Of a DNA stretch of 64,000 nucleotides, positions 8,710 through 17,508 are shown in pieces (the stretch's first letter is position 1; each line of letters starts with the position of its first letter). Position numbers and translations under genes: made by a program. This stretch comes from JBGTLA01 sp041744375 (lineage in GTDB: Bacteria > Actinomycetota > Acidimicrobiia > Spongiisociales > ZC4RG35): contig JBGTLA010000049.1 in NCBI GenBank assembly GCA_041744375.1, forward strand, positions 11,259-75,258, read 5' to 3'. Under the pieces are notes generated by a model. The model had not been told where the DNA came from. It did no database searches and was given only the letters and a program-made list of their open reading frames with translations.

Positions 8710-10326
8710 CTGAACAAAAAGGCTAGGTGGTCGTTGATCGTGGCGATCCTCGGTTCGGGCATCGTCTTCTTGGACGGGAGCATCGTAACCGTGGCACTAC
8801 CCGCCATCGGCGCCGAATTGCCCGTCACCACCAACCTGGGGACGCTGGAGGCGCAGTCCTACGTCTACAGCGCCTACCTGCTCTCATTGTCCGCCCTGCT
8901 CATCGCCGGCGGTGCTCTCAGCGACATGCGGGGTCGAAAACGCGTGTTCGCCTGGGGTCTCGGTGGCTTCGCCCTCGCCTCGGCCCTGTGCGGCTTGGCC
9001 CCGACCATGGAGTTCCTCATCGGCGCCCGCGCCCTCAAAGGGGCGGCGGGAGCCCTGGTGGTGCCGGGCTCGCTGGCGATCATCAACGCCGCCTTCGAGG
9101 GTGAGGCCCGCGCCCGCGCTTTTGGGTTGTGGACCGGAGCCTCGGCGGGGGTGACTGTCCTGGGACCCATGATCGGCGGTGGGCTGGTGGACGGTGTGTC
9201 ATGGCGGGCTGCCTTCCTCGTCAATCTGCCGATATTGGCGTTTGCCTTGTGGGCGACCTTGCAGAAGGTGGAGGAGTCGGCCCGGCTCGCAACCGGCGAT
9301 TCGATCGACTGGTACGGAGCCGCCCTGACCGGCCTGGCCGTGGCCGGGCTGACGTTCGGGCCCATACGGGGTCAGGAGGCCGGATGGACCTCGCCCATGG
9401 TGGTGGCGCTCCTGGCGGTTGGGGTGGGGGCAACGGTGGCCGTCGTGTCACGGGTGCGGAACCGTCCCCACGCCCTGGTCCCCAGGTCTCTCTTCGAGAA
9501 TCGCACATTCGTGGTGGTCAATATCTCCACGTTCTTCATCTATGGCGCCCTGTATGTGGTCCTCTACATGCTGTCGATCCACCTCCAGGGGACCCTGGGG
9601 TACACGGCCACCGCCGCCGGCTTCGCCTCTGTGCCGGCCATGGTCCTTCTGGCCCTGTTCTCGGGCAAGGTGGGCGGATGGTCCGAGCGCACCGGTCCAC
9701 GGGCCTGGCTCACCTTGGGACCGCTGGCGATGGCCGGGGGCGCGGCGTGGCTGTCGTTCATCCCCCCGACCTCTGAGGCGTGGCGAATGACGGGAACAGA
9801 CCTCGCGACGTGGCTGCCACCTTCCGGTTACCTCAACGACGTGTTCGGGGGTGTGGTCCTCTTCGGACTCGGGGCGATGATCATGGTGGCACCTTTGACC
9901 GCGGCCCTCATGGGCTCCGTGCCTCACGAGCGGGCTGGGGTCGGCTCGGCCTTCAACAACGCGGTGTCCCGTATCGGCCCACAGCTGGCCGGCGCCCTGG
10001 CGGTGGTGGCCACGACCGCCGTCTTCTATGGCGCCCTGGCTGACCGGGCCCCCGGCCTCGACGTCTCCGACCCGACAGTGAGGGCACAAGTGTCGCCCCT
10101 CAACTCTCCCGCTCCGGGCATCGGCGAGGAGATAGGGGAAGCTGCTCGAGAGGCCTCGTCGGAGGCCTTCTCCTGGGCGATGTGGATCGGGGCAGCCTTG
10201 CTGGTGGTGGGCGCCGGCGCCAATGGCATCGGGCTGGCGGCCCGGGTCGCCGTTCCCGGCGACGTCGAAGGCGTCCGCCTCGGCGGCCAGATCTGTGTGC
10301 CGCTGGACATCGACGCCACCGGCTGA
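8710..10326 (+). CDS. MFS transporter, DHA2-type multidrug exporter
   Basis: Proton-driven exporter of about 538 residues with roughly 14 hydrophobic segments, the DHA2 layout. Motif A of the superfamily is present between helices 2 and 3 (GGALSDMRGRKRVF), and helix 1 carries LDGSIVTVALPAIG, typical of EmrB/QacA relatives. No canonical start codon lies at the expected N-terminus. A CTG at 8710 has GGAGGT exactly 6 nt upstream and gives a basic N-tail (NKKARW) before helix 1. The nearest canonical option is TTG 8734, without a good ribosome-binding site. The substrate is unknown. The gene lies between ppk and the pst operon without an obvious functional link. Confidence 0.82.
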   Translation: MNKKARWSLIVAILGSGIVFLDGSIVTVALPAIGAELPVTTNLGTLEAQSYVYSAYLLSLSALLIAGGALSDMRGRKRVFAWGLGGFALASALCGLAPTMEFLIGARALKGAAGALVVPGSLAIINAAFEGEARARAFGLWTGASAGVTVLGPMIGGGLVDGVSWRAAFLVNLPILAFALWATLQKVEESARLATGDSIDWYGAALTGLAVAGLTFGPIRGQEAGWTSPMVVALLAVGVGATVAVVSRVRNRPHALVPRSLFENRTFVVVNISTFFIYGALYVVLYMLSIHLQGTLGYTATAAGFASVPAMVLLALFSGKVGGWSERTGPRAWLTLGPLAMAGGAAWLSFIPPTSEAWRMTGTDLATWLPPSGYLNDVFGGVVLFGLGAMIMVAPLTAALMGSVPHERAGVGSAFNNAVSRIGPQLAGALAVVATTAVFYGALADRAPGLDVSDPTVRAQVSPLNSPAPGIGEEIGEAAREASSEAFSWAMWIGAALLVVGAGANGIGLAARVAVPGDVEGVRLGGQICVPLDIDATG

Positions 10327-10347
10327 CCCGCTCCGGCCTCGAGAAAT

Positions 10348-10369
10348 GTTCATCGGCCGTTCACCCGGC
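10348..10369 (+). promoter_or_regulatory. PHO box (two 11-bp direct repeats) upstream of pstS
   Basis: GTTCATCGGCC at 10348-10358 is followed directly by GTTCACCCGGC at 10359-10369. These match the actinobacterial PHO-box direct-repeat unit, the second copy exactly. It lies 104 bp before the pstS start, and the cognate two-component pair is encoded downstream in the same cluster, so phosphate-starvation induction is expected. Confidence 0.85.
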
Positions 10370-10473
10370 GCTCTCGGGGGGGTCAGGGACGCTCCCTACC
10401 TTTCTCCTCGGGCGGGCACTCCCGTGCCTCGCCATGAGATAAGACGAACCGTCCCCACAAGGAGACATTCAGA

Positions 10474-11502
10474 ATGAGTTCCCGATTGTTACGCCTGGCG
10501 GCCCTTCTCGGCGTCCTGGCCCTGATCCTGGCCGCCTGTGGTGGCGACGCCACGGACGATCCCACCACTACTGCCGCCGCGCCCGATGCGCCCGCCGAAG
10601 AGCCAATGGACGAAGAGCCAATGGACGAAGAGCCGGGCGAGATGACCGGCCAGGTCAACCTCGACGGATCCAGCACCGTGGGACCCTTGTCCGAGGTCGC
10701 CGCCGAGTTGTACATGCAATCGAACCCCGGCGTCCGGGTAACGGTGGCGATATCGGGGACCGGGGGAGGTTTCCAGAAGTTCTGCATCGGGGAGACCGAC
10801 GGCAACAACTCCTCCCGCCCGATCACCGAGGAAGAGATCGGCATCTGCGGTGACAACGGCATCGAGTCCGATTTCATCCAGGTGGCCAACGACGCTCTCT
10901 CTCTGCTCGTCAACGCCGAGTTGCCGGTCGAGTGCATGACCGTGGAGCAGGTCAGCCAGATCTGGGACCTGGGCTCGACGGTTGAGACGTGGGGGGACAT
11001 CGACGGCCTCGACCTCCCGGCCGACGTGGCCAGCCAGCCCATCACCGTGTACGGGCCGGGGTCCGACTCGGGGACCTTCGACTTCTTCACCGAGGAGATC
11101 AACGGAGAGTCGGGCAAGATCCGGCTGAACTACGTCGACATCGGCGAGGACGACAACGCCGCCGTAACGGCGGTCATCGGCGATCCCTACGCCATGGGCT
11201 ATGTGCCTTACTCCTACTTCCAGGAGGCAGGCGATGCGGTCAAGTCGCTGGCGATCGACGACGGCAACGGCTGTGTCGAAGCCATCCCGGAGAACATCGA
11301 GAACCTGACCTACACACCGCTGGGCCGGGGCCTGTTCGTGTACTTCAGCGACACGGCCCTGCAGCGGCCCGAGGTGCTCGACTTCGCCGAGTTCTACATC
11401 GACAACGCCCAGCAGATCGCCGAGTTGGCGGAGTTCATCCCGATGACCGATGAGCAGCTCGACGCGCAGCGGGCCAAGATCGCGGCCCTGATCGGCGGTT
11501 GA
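10474..11502 (+). CDS. pstS: Phosphate ABC transporter, phosphate-binding lipoprotein
   Basis: Extracytoplasmic phosphate receptor of 342 residues. The signal peptide ends in a lipobox (LILAAC), so it is anchored to the membrane by lipid. A linker rich in Ala, Pro, Glu and Asp follows, containing an exact 15-bp tandem duplication that encodes EEPMD twice. The mature part has the PstS ligand motifs DGSSTVGPLSEVAAELY and GPGSDSGTFDFF. A GGAG ribosome-binding site lies upstream of ATG 10474. It is first in the pstSCAB-phoU-regulator-kinase cluster and is preceded by a PHO box, so it should be strongly induced when phosphate is scarce. Confidence 0.95.
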   Translation: MSSRLLRLAALLGVLALILAACGGDATDDPTTTAAAPDAPAEEPMDEEPMDEEPGEMTGQVNLDGSSTVGPLSEVAAELYMQSNPGVRVTVAISGTGGGFQKFCIGETDGNNSSRPITEEEIGICGDNGIESDFIQVANDALSLLVNAELPVECMTVEQVSQIWDLGSTVETWGDIDGLDLPADVASQPITVYGPGSDSGTFDFFTEEINGESGKIRLNYVDIGEDDNAAVTAVIGDPYAMGYVPYSYFQEAGDAVKSLAIDDGNGCVEAIPENIENLTYTPLGRGLFVYFSDTALQRPEVLDFAEFYIDNAQQIAELAEFIPMTDEQLDAQRAKIAALIGG

Positions 11503-12458
11503 TGACTGCCTCCGACCCCCGAACCTCCAGCCCCGGCGCCCTCACGCGCCGGGGGCTGGAGGCATCCAGCCCCCGTTATGGAGAGAAGGCCTTCAAGGTC
11601 TTCTTCGCCTTCTGTGGCATCGTGTCCGTGGCCGTCACGACCGCCATCGTCCTGTCTCTCATTCCTCCCACGTTCGCGTTCTTCCGCGAGGTTCCGATCG
11701 GTGATTTCCTCACCGGCACCCTGTGGGCGCCGGCGTTCTCCGTTGCCAGTTTCGGAGTCCTACCGATCGTGGTGGGGAGTTTGATGGTGGTGGTGATCTC
11801 TCTCAGCGTGGCGATACCGGTGGGTTTGCTGTCTGCCATCTATCTCTCCGAGTACGCCCCGACCCGAGTGCGACGTGTCATCAAGCCAATGCTGGAGGTG
11901 CTCGAGGGGATTCCCACCGTTGCCATCGGTCTCTTCGCTTTCTGGTTCCTGCGACCCTTGGCCGAGACCCTGTTTCCATTTCTGCCCTGGCAGGGCCCGT
12001 TCGCCATCGGCGTGGCCGCAGTCGCCGTTGGGCTGCTGATCGTGCCGCTGGTGACCTCGGTGTCGGATGACGCCATGCGGGCGGTTCCCATGGCACTGCG
12101 CGAGGGTGCCTATGCCCTGGGGGCAGGAAAGTTGAAGGTGTCTCTGCGGGTGGTGTTCCCGGCGGCCATCTCAGGGATCGTTGCCGCCGTCGTGTTGGCC
12201 GGCTCGAGAGCGGTGGGTGAGACGATGGTGGTGTTGCTGGCGGCCGGCGCCGGCAATCCTCAGCTCAGCTTCGATCCCACCAAAGGGGTGCAGACGATGA
12301 CGTCGTTTATTGCCGGAAGGGCAACCGGCGACATCGCCACCGGGACGATCGTCTACGACACGATCTTCGCGGTGGGAACGTTGCTGTTCGTGTCGACTCT
12401 CATCCTGAACATGATCGCTATCCGCTTCGTGCGCCGCTTCCGGGAGGTGTACGAATAA
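11502..12458 (+). CDS. pstC: Phosphate ABC transporter permease PstC
   Basis: Membrane subunit of the high-affinity phosphate importer, 318 residues with about six transmembrane helices. The conserved permease cytoplasmic loop is in AMRAVPMALREGAYALGAGK, and the region VLEGIPTVAIGLFAFWFL is typical for PstC. The start codon ATG 11502 shares one base with the pstS stop. A TTG directly before it could add one residue. The N-terminal ~30 residues are polar and variable. It pairs with PstA to form the channel that PstB energises. Confidence 0.95.
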   Translation: MTASDPRTSSPGALTRRGLEASSPRYGEKAFKVFFAFCGIVSVAVTTAIVLSLIPPTFAFFREVPIGDFLTGTLWAPAFSVASFGVLPIVVGSLMVVVISLSVAIPVGLLSAIYLSEYAPTRVRRVIKPMLEVLEGIPTVAIGLFAFWFLRPLAETLFPFLPWQGPFAIGVAAVAVGLLIVPLVTSVSDDAMRAVPMALREGAYALGAGKLKVSLRVVFPAAISGIVAAVVLAGSRAVGETMVVLLAAGAGNPQLSFDPTKGVQTMTSFIAGRATGDIATGTIVYDTIFAVGTLLFVSTLILNMIAIRFVRRFREVYE

Positions 12459-13381
12459 TGGCCACGCGCAGAGTCGAGCTAGCCACCTCCGGGGCGCGCG
12501 CCGCCACGCTGGGAGCGCTGACATCGTCGTCGAATCGCGACCACGCGATGAACACCATCTTCATCGGCCTCATGTTGCTGGGGCTGGGATTCGCGATCGT
12601 GGGCCTGGCCTCGTTGATCGTCTTCATGTTCGTGGAGGGTGGGGGGCGGCTCACGTGGAGCCTCTTCACGGCGGGGCCCTCCACCATCACCCCGGCAACG
12701 GCCGGGTACCGGACGGCCATCTTGGGCACGCTGTACGTGATCGGTGGAGTTGTTCTGTTTGTCGTTCCGGTCGGAATCGGCGCCGCCATCTACCTGGAGG
12801 AGTACGCCGACAAGAATCGCTGGTGGAACAGGCTCATCGAGCTGAACATCCAGAACCTGGCCGGGGTGCCGTCGATCGTCTTCGGCATCCTCGGGTTGGC
12901 CTTCATCGTCCGCGGTCCGATCGGCCTCGGGTTCGTGGCGGCGGCCGGATCCCTCACGCTGGCGCTGCTTGTCCTCCCCACCGTGATCCTCGCCTCGCGA
13001 GAAGCCATCCGTGCGGTGCCGCCGTCGATCTCGGAGGGGGCGTTGGCGTTGGGCGCCACCCAATGGCAGACCATTCGCCGTCAGGTCCTCCCGGCCGCCG
13101 TCCCGGGCATTCTCACCGGCGTCATCCTCGCTATCGCCCGCGCCATCGGCGAGGCGGCGCCGCTCCTTTTGGTCGGGGCAGTGACTTTCGTCACGTTCAA
13201 CCCCAAGTTCTTGGAGGACGGCTACTCCACCCTGCCGGTGATGATCTTCAACTACTCGAGCCGCCCCCAAGAGGAGTTCCGAATTCTGGCGGCGGCCGGA
13301 GTCATCGTCATGTTGATCCTGGTGCTCCTTATGAACTCCTTCGCGGTGTGGCTGCGAGACCGCTTCGAGCAGAGATGGTGA
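12458..13381 (+). CDS. pstA: Phosphate ABC transporter permease PstA
   Basis: Second membrane subunit of the phosphate importer, 307 residues. Family features are YLEEYADKNRWWNRLIELNI, NLAGVPSIVFGILGLAF and the cytoplasmic coupling loop REAIRAVPPSISEGALALGA. About six hydrophobic segments are visible after a 25-residue polar N-terminus. The ATG overlaps the pstC stop by one base, and GGGAGG lies a few bases upstream. It is followed 7 bp later by pstB, consistent with one transcript. Confidence 0.95.
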   Translation: MATRRVELATSGARAATLGALTSSSNRDHAMNTIFIGLMLLGLGFAIVGLASLIVFMFVEGGGRLTWSLFTAGPSTITPATAGYRTAILGTLYVIGGVVLFVVPVGIGAAIYLEEYADKNRWWNRLIELNIQNLAGVPSIVFGILGLAFIVRGPIGLGFVAAAGSLTLALLVLPTVILASREAIRAVPPSISEGALALGATQWQTIRRQVLPAAVPGILTGVILAIARAIGEAAPLLLVGAVTFVTFNPKFLEDGYSTLPVMIFNYSSRPQEEFRILAAAGVIVMLILVLLMNSFAVWLRDRFEQRW

Positions 13382-13388
13382 GCGAACT

Positions 13389-14333
13389 ATGACTCTTTCG
13401 TCGGCAGTCGGGGCGAACATGAACGAAGAAGACCTGGAGGACGTGGGTAACGTGGAATCGAAGACGGAAACGACCGCACCAGCCACTGCCAATCTGGATT
13501 TGAGACCTACCGGGGCTAACCAGCAAATGCCGCCTGAAGACAGAGAGAGTCTCGATGCCCCCGTCGTTTTCGACGTTGAGGGGCTGTCGGTCTTCTACGG
13601 CGACTTCATGGCCGTCGAAGACGTCGATCTGGGAATCCATGAACATGAGATCACCGCCCTCATCGGGCCGTCGGGGTGCGGGAAGTCGACCTTTCTCCGG
13701 TGCCTGAATCGGATGAACGATCTCATTCCGTCGGCTCGGGTCGAAGGCGGGGTTGCCTACCACGGCATCGATCTGTACGGCGACAAGGTCGATCCTGTGG
13801 AGGTGAGACGACGGATCGGCATGGTGTTCCAGAAGCCGAACCCCTTCCCCAAGTCGATCTACGACAATGTGGCCTTCGGACCGAGGGTGCTCGGCTACAA
13901 GGGGAACATGGACGATCTTGTGGAAGAATCGCTGCGCAAGGCCGCCCTCTGGGACGAGGTCAAGGACAAGATGGATGAACTGGGGATGGCCATCTCCGGG
14001 GGCCAGCAGCAGCGGCTTTGCATCGCCCGGGCCATCGCCACCAGCCCCGACGTGCTCCTCATGGACGAGCCGTGTTCGGCCCTCGACCCCATCGCCACCT
14101 TGAAGATCGAAGAACTCATGTTGGCGCTCAAAGAGGAGTACACGATCGTCATCGTGACTCACAACATGCAGCAGGCGGGCCGGGTATCGGATAGAACGGC
14201 GTTCTTCTCCGTCGATGTCGATACCAAGGGCCAAAGGACGGGGCATCTCGTCGAGTACGATTGGACCGACAAACTCTTCACCGCACCCTCCGAAAGGGAA
14301 ACCGAGGACTACATCACTGGACGGTTCGGCTGA
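13389..14333 (+). CDS. pstB: Phosphate ABC transporter ATP-binding protein PstB
   Basis: ATPase that drives phosphate import. Walker A is GPSGCGKST (residues ~93-101), the ABC signature is SGGQQQRL (~203), and Walker B is VLLMDEP (~222). The Q-loop stretch VFQKPNPFPKSIYDN is the usual PstB form. At 314 residues it is some 50-60 longer than most PstB proteins because of a polar, acidic N-terminal extension. If translation began at the internal ATG at 13527 the length would be normal, so the true start is uncertain. The stop overlaps the phoU start by one base. Confidence 0.95.
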   Translation: MTLSSAVGANMNEEDLEDVGNVESKTETTAPATANLDLRPTGANQQMPPEDRESLDAPVVFDVEGLSVFYGDFMAVEDVDLGIHEHEITALIGPSGCGKSTFLRCLNRMNDLIPSARVEGGVAYHGIDLYGDKVDPVEVRRRIGMVFQKPNPFPKSIYDNVAFGPRVLGYKGNMDDLVEESLRKAALWDEVKDKMDELGMAISGGQQQRLCIARAIATSPDVLLMDEPCSALDPIATLKIEELMLALKEEYTIVIVTHNMQQAGRVSDRTAFFSVDVDTKGQRTGHLVEYDWTDKLFTAPSERETEDYITGRFG

Positions 14334-15028
14334 TGACCGACATACGCTCTCATTTCCACCAGGAACTCGAATCGCTCGAACACGTTCTCCTGGGGGTGGC
14401 GGATCGGGCTGAGTCGATGGTGAAGATGGCAGTCGACTCGTTCACGTCCGGTGATCTCGAATTGGCCGACCGGGTGATCGAGGCAGACGACGAGATCGAC
14501 CAGACCTACCTCGACGTCCACAACCGCTGGATGCACATGATGGCCCGCCAGCAACCCATGGGCTCTGACCTTCGCATGATGTCGGTGTTGCTCCACATGA
14601 ACATCACCCTCGAGAGGATGGGCGATCAGTGTGTCAACATCGCCACAATGGCCAACGCCACCGAGGGCCTCCCCAGAGTCGACGTGATCGCCGATGAGCT
14701 GAGAGAGATGAGCGACCTGGTTCGGGCCATGCTCAGAACAGGGATCGAGGCAGTGATTCGGAGAGACGGCGACGAAGCCAGGTTGCTGCCGGCCATGGAT
14801 GAACCTGTCGATCGGCTGAACAGGAACATGTATCAGGAGGTCGTCAAGTCCGGTCCGGATCCCGAGCGATTGGAGTGGGCGACCAAGGCGATGCTGGTTT
14901 CCCGGGCCCTGGAACGGGTCGGCGACCAAGTCGTTGACATTGGCGAGCAGTTGGCGTTTCTCCTCACCGGTGAGATGGCCGAGTTCGACGAGGCCGGGAT
15001 CGGCCACGCCAATGCACCCTCTGACTGA
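14333..15028 (+). CDS. phoU: Phosphate signalling protein PhoU
   Basis: Helical-bundle protein of 231 residues made of two PhoU repeats, each with the metal-contacting E/DxxxD pattern (for example LADRVIEADDEIDQTYLD and ITLERMGDQCVNIA). It links Pst transporter activity to the sensor kinase and keeps the Pho regulon off when phosphate is plentiful. ATG 14333 overlaps the pstB stop. An in-frame start farther upstream would lie inside pstB and is rejected. Its last 17 bases overlap the response regulator gene. Confidence 0.93.
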   Translation: MTDIRSHFHQELESLEHVLLGVADRAESMVKMAVDSFTSGDLELADRVIEADDEIDQTYLDVHNRWMHMMARQQPMGSDLRMMSVLLHMNITLERMGDQCVNIATMANATEGLPRVDVIADELREMSDLVRAMLRTGIEAVIRRDGDEARLLPAMDEPVDRLNRNMYQEVVKSGPDPERLEWATKAMLVSRALERVGDQVVDIGEQLAFLLTGEMAEFDEAGIGHANAPSD

Positions 15029-15722
15029 GGCGTCCCGACGCGTCCTCGTCGTCGAGGACGAGGAGGCGCTGGCGGAATCGATTCGTTTCTCCCTGGAGTC
15101 AGAGAACTACGAAGTCTTCACGGCCACCACCGGGGTAGAGGGCGTAGAGATGTCGCGCTCGGTCAAGCCGGCGCTCATCATCCTCGATCTGATGCTGCCG
15201 GGGATGTCGGGCCTCGACGTATGCCGCCAGATCCGAAGGGACTCAGACGTGCCGATCATGATGCTGACGGCGAAGGACTCTGAGGCCGACAAGGTGACGG
15301 GACTCGAGTTGGGGGCCGACGACTACGTCACAAAGCCGTTCTCGACGCGGGAGCTGTTGGCCAGGGTTCGGGCCCACCTGCGCCGAGCCGGACGCACGGG
15401 CACCTTCGGCGACACCAACGAGATTCTGCGGGGCGGTCGTATCGACCTCGACATAGATGCTCACGAGGCCAGGGTCGACGGGGCCCCGGTGGCTCTGCGA
15501 CCCAAGGAGTTCGATCTGTTGGAATCGCTCATGCGACGTAAGAATCGTCTTTCCGCTCGTGAAGTGTTGATCGACGAGGTGTGGGGACCCTCGTACTTCG
15601 GAGACACCAAGACCCTCGACGTCCACATCAAGCGTCTGAGATCCAAGCTCGAGACCGATCCATCTCGACCCGTTCAAATCGTCACGGTGCGAGGACTCGG
15701 CTACAAATTCGTGGATGGTTAG
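15012..15722 (+). CDS. OmpR/PhoB-family response regulator (PhoP/RegX3-like)
   Basis: Two-domain DNA-binding regulator of 236 residues. The receiver domain has the acidic pocket (VVEDEE), the phospho-acceptor aspartate in ILDLMLPGMSG, the conserved Thr in MMLTAKD and Lys in YVTKPF. The C-terminal winged helix ends with HIKRLRSKLE and VRGLGYKF. The start is set at ATG 15012 inside the end of phoU, because the upstream extension does not fit a receiver domain. Position directly after pstSCAB-phoU and before its kinase makes it the phosphate-response regulator, and it is the natural binder of the PHO box at 10348. Confidence 0.92.
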   Translation: MHPLTEASRRVLVVEDEEALAESIRFSLESENYEVFTATTGVEGVEMSRSVKPALIILDLMLPGMSGLDVCRQIRRDSDVPIMMLTAKDSEADKVTGLELGADDYVTKPFSTRELLARVRAHLRRAGRTGTFGDTNEILRGGRIDLDIDAHEARVDGAPVALRPKEFDLLESLMRRKNRLSAREVLIDEVWGPSYFGDTKTLDVHIKRLRSKLETDPSRPVQIVTVRGLGYKFVDG

Positions 15723-15733
15723 AAATCTGATCG

Positions 15734-17440
15734 ATGGCTGAGCCCCGCCGTCGATCCACCATCGCCACTCGACTCCTGGTCGTCTATGCCGTCACCTTCG
15801 TGCTGGTGCTCATCTTGTTGGGCTTCCTGACCGAGCGGTCGGCACGGGGCGCTCTCTTGGACGAGGTCGAGTCGGGGCTCACTCAACAGGCCCTGACCGT
15901 GGCCGACTTCGTTCCGGCTGTGTCTGGTGAAATCCAGGCGTGGGTTGACCTTGTCAGCGACGACATCGAGGCTCGGGTCACGGTGGTCTCACCCACGGGG
16001 GAGGTGGAGGGAGACTCGATCGGGGATCGAACCACCATGGAGAACCACATCGGTCGTCTGGAGATCGACGCCGCCCTGGAGGGTCGAGTGGGCACGGATC
16101 GGCGGTTGAGCGCGTCGACAGGGGCACGTGAGCTGTATGTGGCGGTCCTCGGCCAGAGTGGGCATGTGGTCCGATTGTCCCTCCCCGAGAGCTCGGTGGG
16201 TGAGCGGGTCAGCGCTCTCCGATCGGAGCTGCTGTGGTTGGTGGCTCTCGCGGGAGCGCTCGGGGTGGTGGTGGTGGCCGCAGTCGGTCGCTTGCTCGCC
16301 CGCCCTTTGGTCGGTCTGGCCGAGGCGGCCTCGGCGGTCGCTGCCGGCGATCTCGCCGTCGATGTGCCGCGATCGGCGGTGGACGAGCTCGATCGACTGG
16401 GACTGGCCATCGCCTCAATGGCTACCGAGTTGGGGGCCCGCCTCGCCGAGGTCGAAGCGGAGCGGCGCACGCTGGGGGTGGTGCTCGACGCCCTTCCGCA
16501 GGGGACTCTCTTGGTCGGGGCCGATGACGGGATCCTCTATGCCAATCGCTCGCTGGCCGACATCCTCGGACCGGTGCCGACCACTCTCGGCAAGGTGACT
16601 CCGTTCCGCATCCAGGAACTGGTAAGGCAGGCGCGCAGCGAGGGTGGTCCATTGGATGTCGACATGGAGCACGGGCGACCCGGGCGCGTTTTACAGGTTC
16701 TCGTGTCGCCGCTGGATGGTGCCCGGGTCCTGGTAGTGGTGGGCGACGTGACGGAGCGTCGACGGATCAACGAGGTCAGACGCGACTTCGTGACCAATGC
16801 GTCCCACGAGCTCAAGACTCCGGTCGCCTCGATTCTCGCCTCGGCCGAGACGCTACAGATTGCCGTCGAGCGCGCCCCCGACCGCGTTCCCCAGTTCGCA
16901 GCCCAGATCGTTAGCTCGGCTCGTTCGCTGGCGCGGCTGGTTTCCGACCTCCTCGATCTCTCGCGGCTGGAGAGCCGGGTGATGGAGCGAGAGGATGTCG
17001 ACTTGTCGCAACTGGTGTGGACTGAAGTCGACGCCGTCCTTCCCTTGGCAGCCGAACGTGGGATCAGACTGATCTCGGAGATATCGCCCCTTACGGTGCG
17101 AGGCTCGGCTCCGGATTTGGCGCTGGCGGTTCGTAACCTCCTGAGCAACGCCGTCCGTTATACCGAAGACGGTGGTGAGGTCAGAGTGAGCCTCCACGAA
17201 GATTCCGAGCGAAAGGTGCTCACCATCGCCGATACCGGCGTGGGAATTCCTCAGCGCGACCTCGACCGCATCTTCGAGCGGTTCTACCGGGTGGATGTCG
17301 CTCGATCTCGGTCAACCGGAGGAACCGGCTTGGGCCTGTCGATGGTTCGTCACGTCGTGGAGGCCCATGGTGGCCGGGTCGGTGTCGAGTCGGAGCTGGG
17401 CGCCGGTTCGAGCTTCACCATCGAGCTACCCTCAGACTGA
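15734..17440 (+). CDS. Phosphate-regulon sensor histidine kinase (PhoR/SenX3-like)
   Basis: Membrane histidine kinase of 568 residues. In order it has a transmembrane helix (~13-33), an extracytoplasmic segment (~35-160), a second helix (~166-187), a HAMP linker, a PAS-like domain (~245-340), a dimerisation/phospho-acceptor domain with the histidine in NASHELKTP (about H357), and an ATPase domain with the N box (LLSNAVRYTED), G1 (DTGVGIP) and G2 (GTGLGLSMV). It begins 11 bp after the response regulator. With PhoU and Pst it would sense phosphate-transport status rather than bind phosphate directly, as known for this family. The ~125-residue extracytoplasmic segment is larger than in E. coli PhoR. 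Confidence 0.92.
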   Translation: MAEPRRRSTIATRLLVVYAVTFVLVLILLGFLTERSARGALLDEVESGLTQQALTVADFVPAVSGEIQAWVDLVSDDIEARVTVVSPTGEVEGDSIGDRTTMENHIGRLEIDAALEGRVGTDRRLSASTGARELYVAVLGQSGHVVRLSLPESSVGERVSALRSELLWLVALAGALGVVVVAAVGRLLARPLVGLAEAASAVAAGDLAVDVPRSAVDELDRLGLAIASMATELGARLAEVEAERRTLGVVLDALPQGTLLVGADDGILYANRSLADILGPVPTTLGKVTPFRIQELVRQARSEGGPLDVDMEHGRPGRVLQVLVSPLDGARVLVVVGDVTERRRINEVRRDFVTNASHELKTPVASILASAETLQIAVERAPDRVPQFAAQIVSSARSLARLVSDLLDLSRLESRVMEREDVDLSQLVWTEVDAVLPLAAERGIRLISEISPLTVRGSAPDLALAVRNLLSNAVRYTEDGGEVRVSLHEDSERKVLTIADTGVGIPQRDLDRIFERFYRVDVARSRSTGGTGLGLSMVRHVVEAHGGRVGVESELGAGSSFTIELPSD

Positions 17441-17508
17441 TGCTCCGGCCCCGGGGAGGTGGGCTGTGCGTCTGGTTGGCGAAGTGGGGAAGGTACGCTT
17501 CTGCCACC

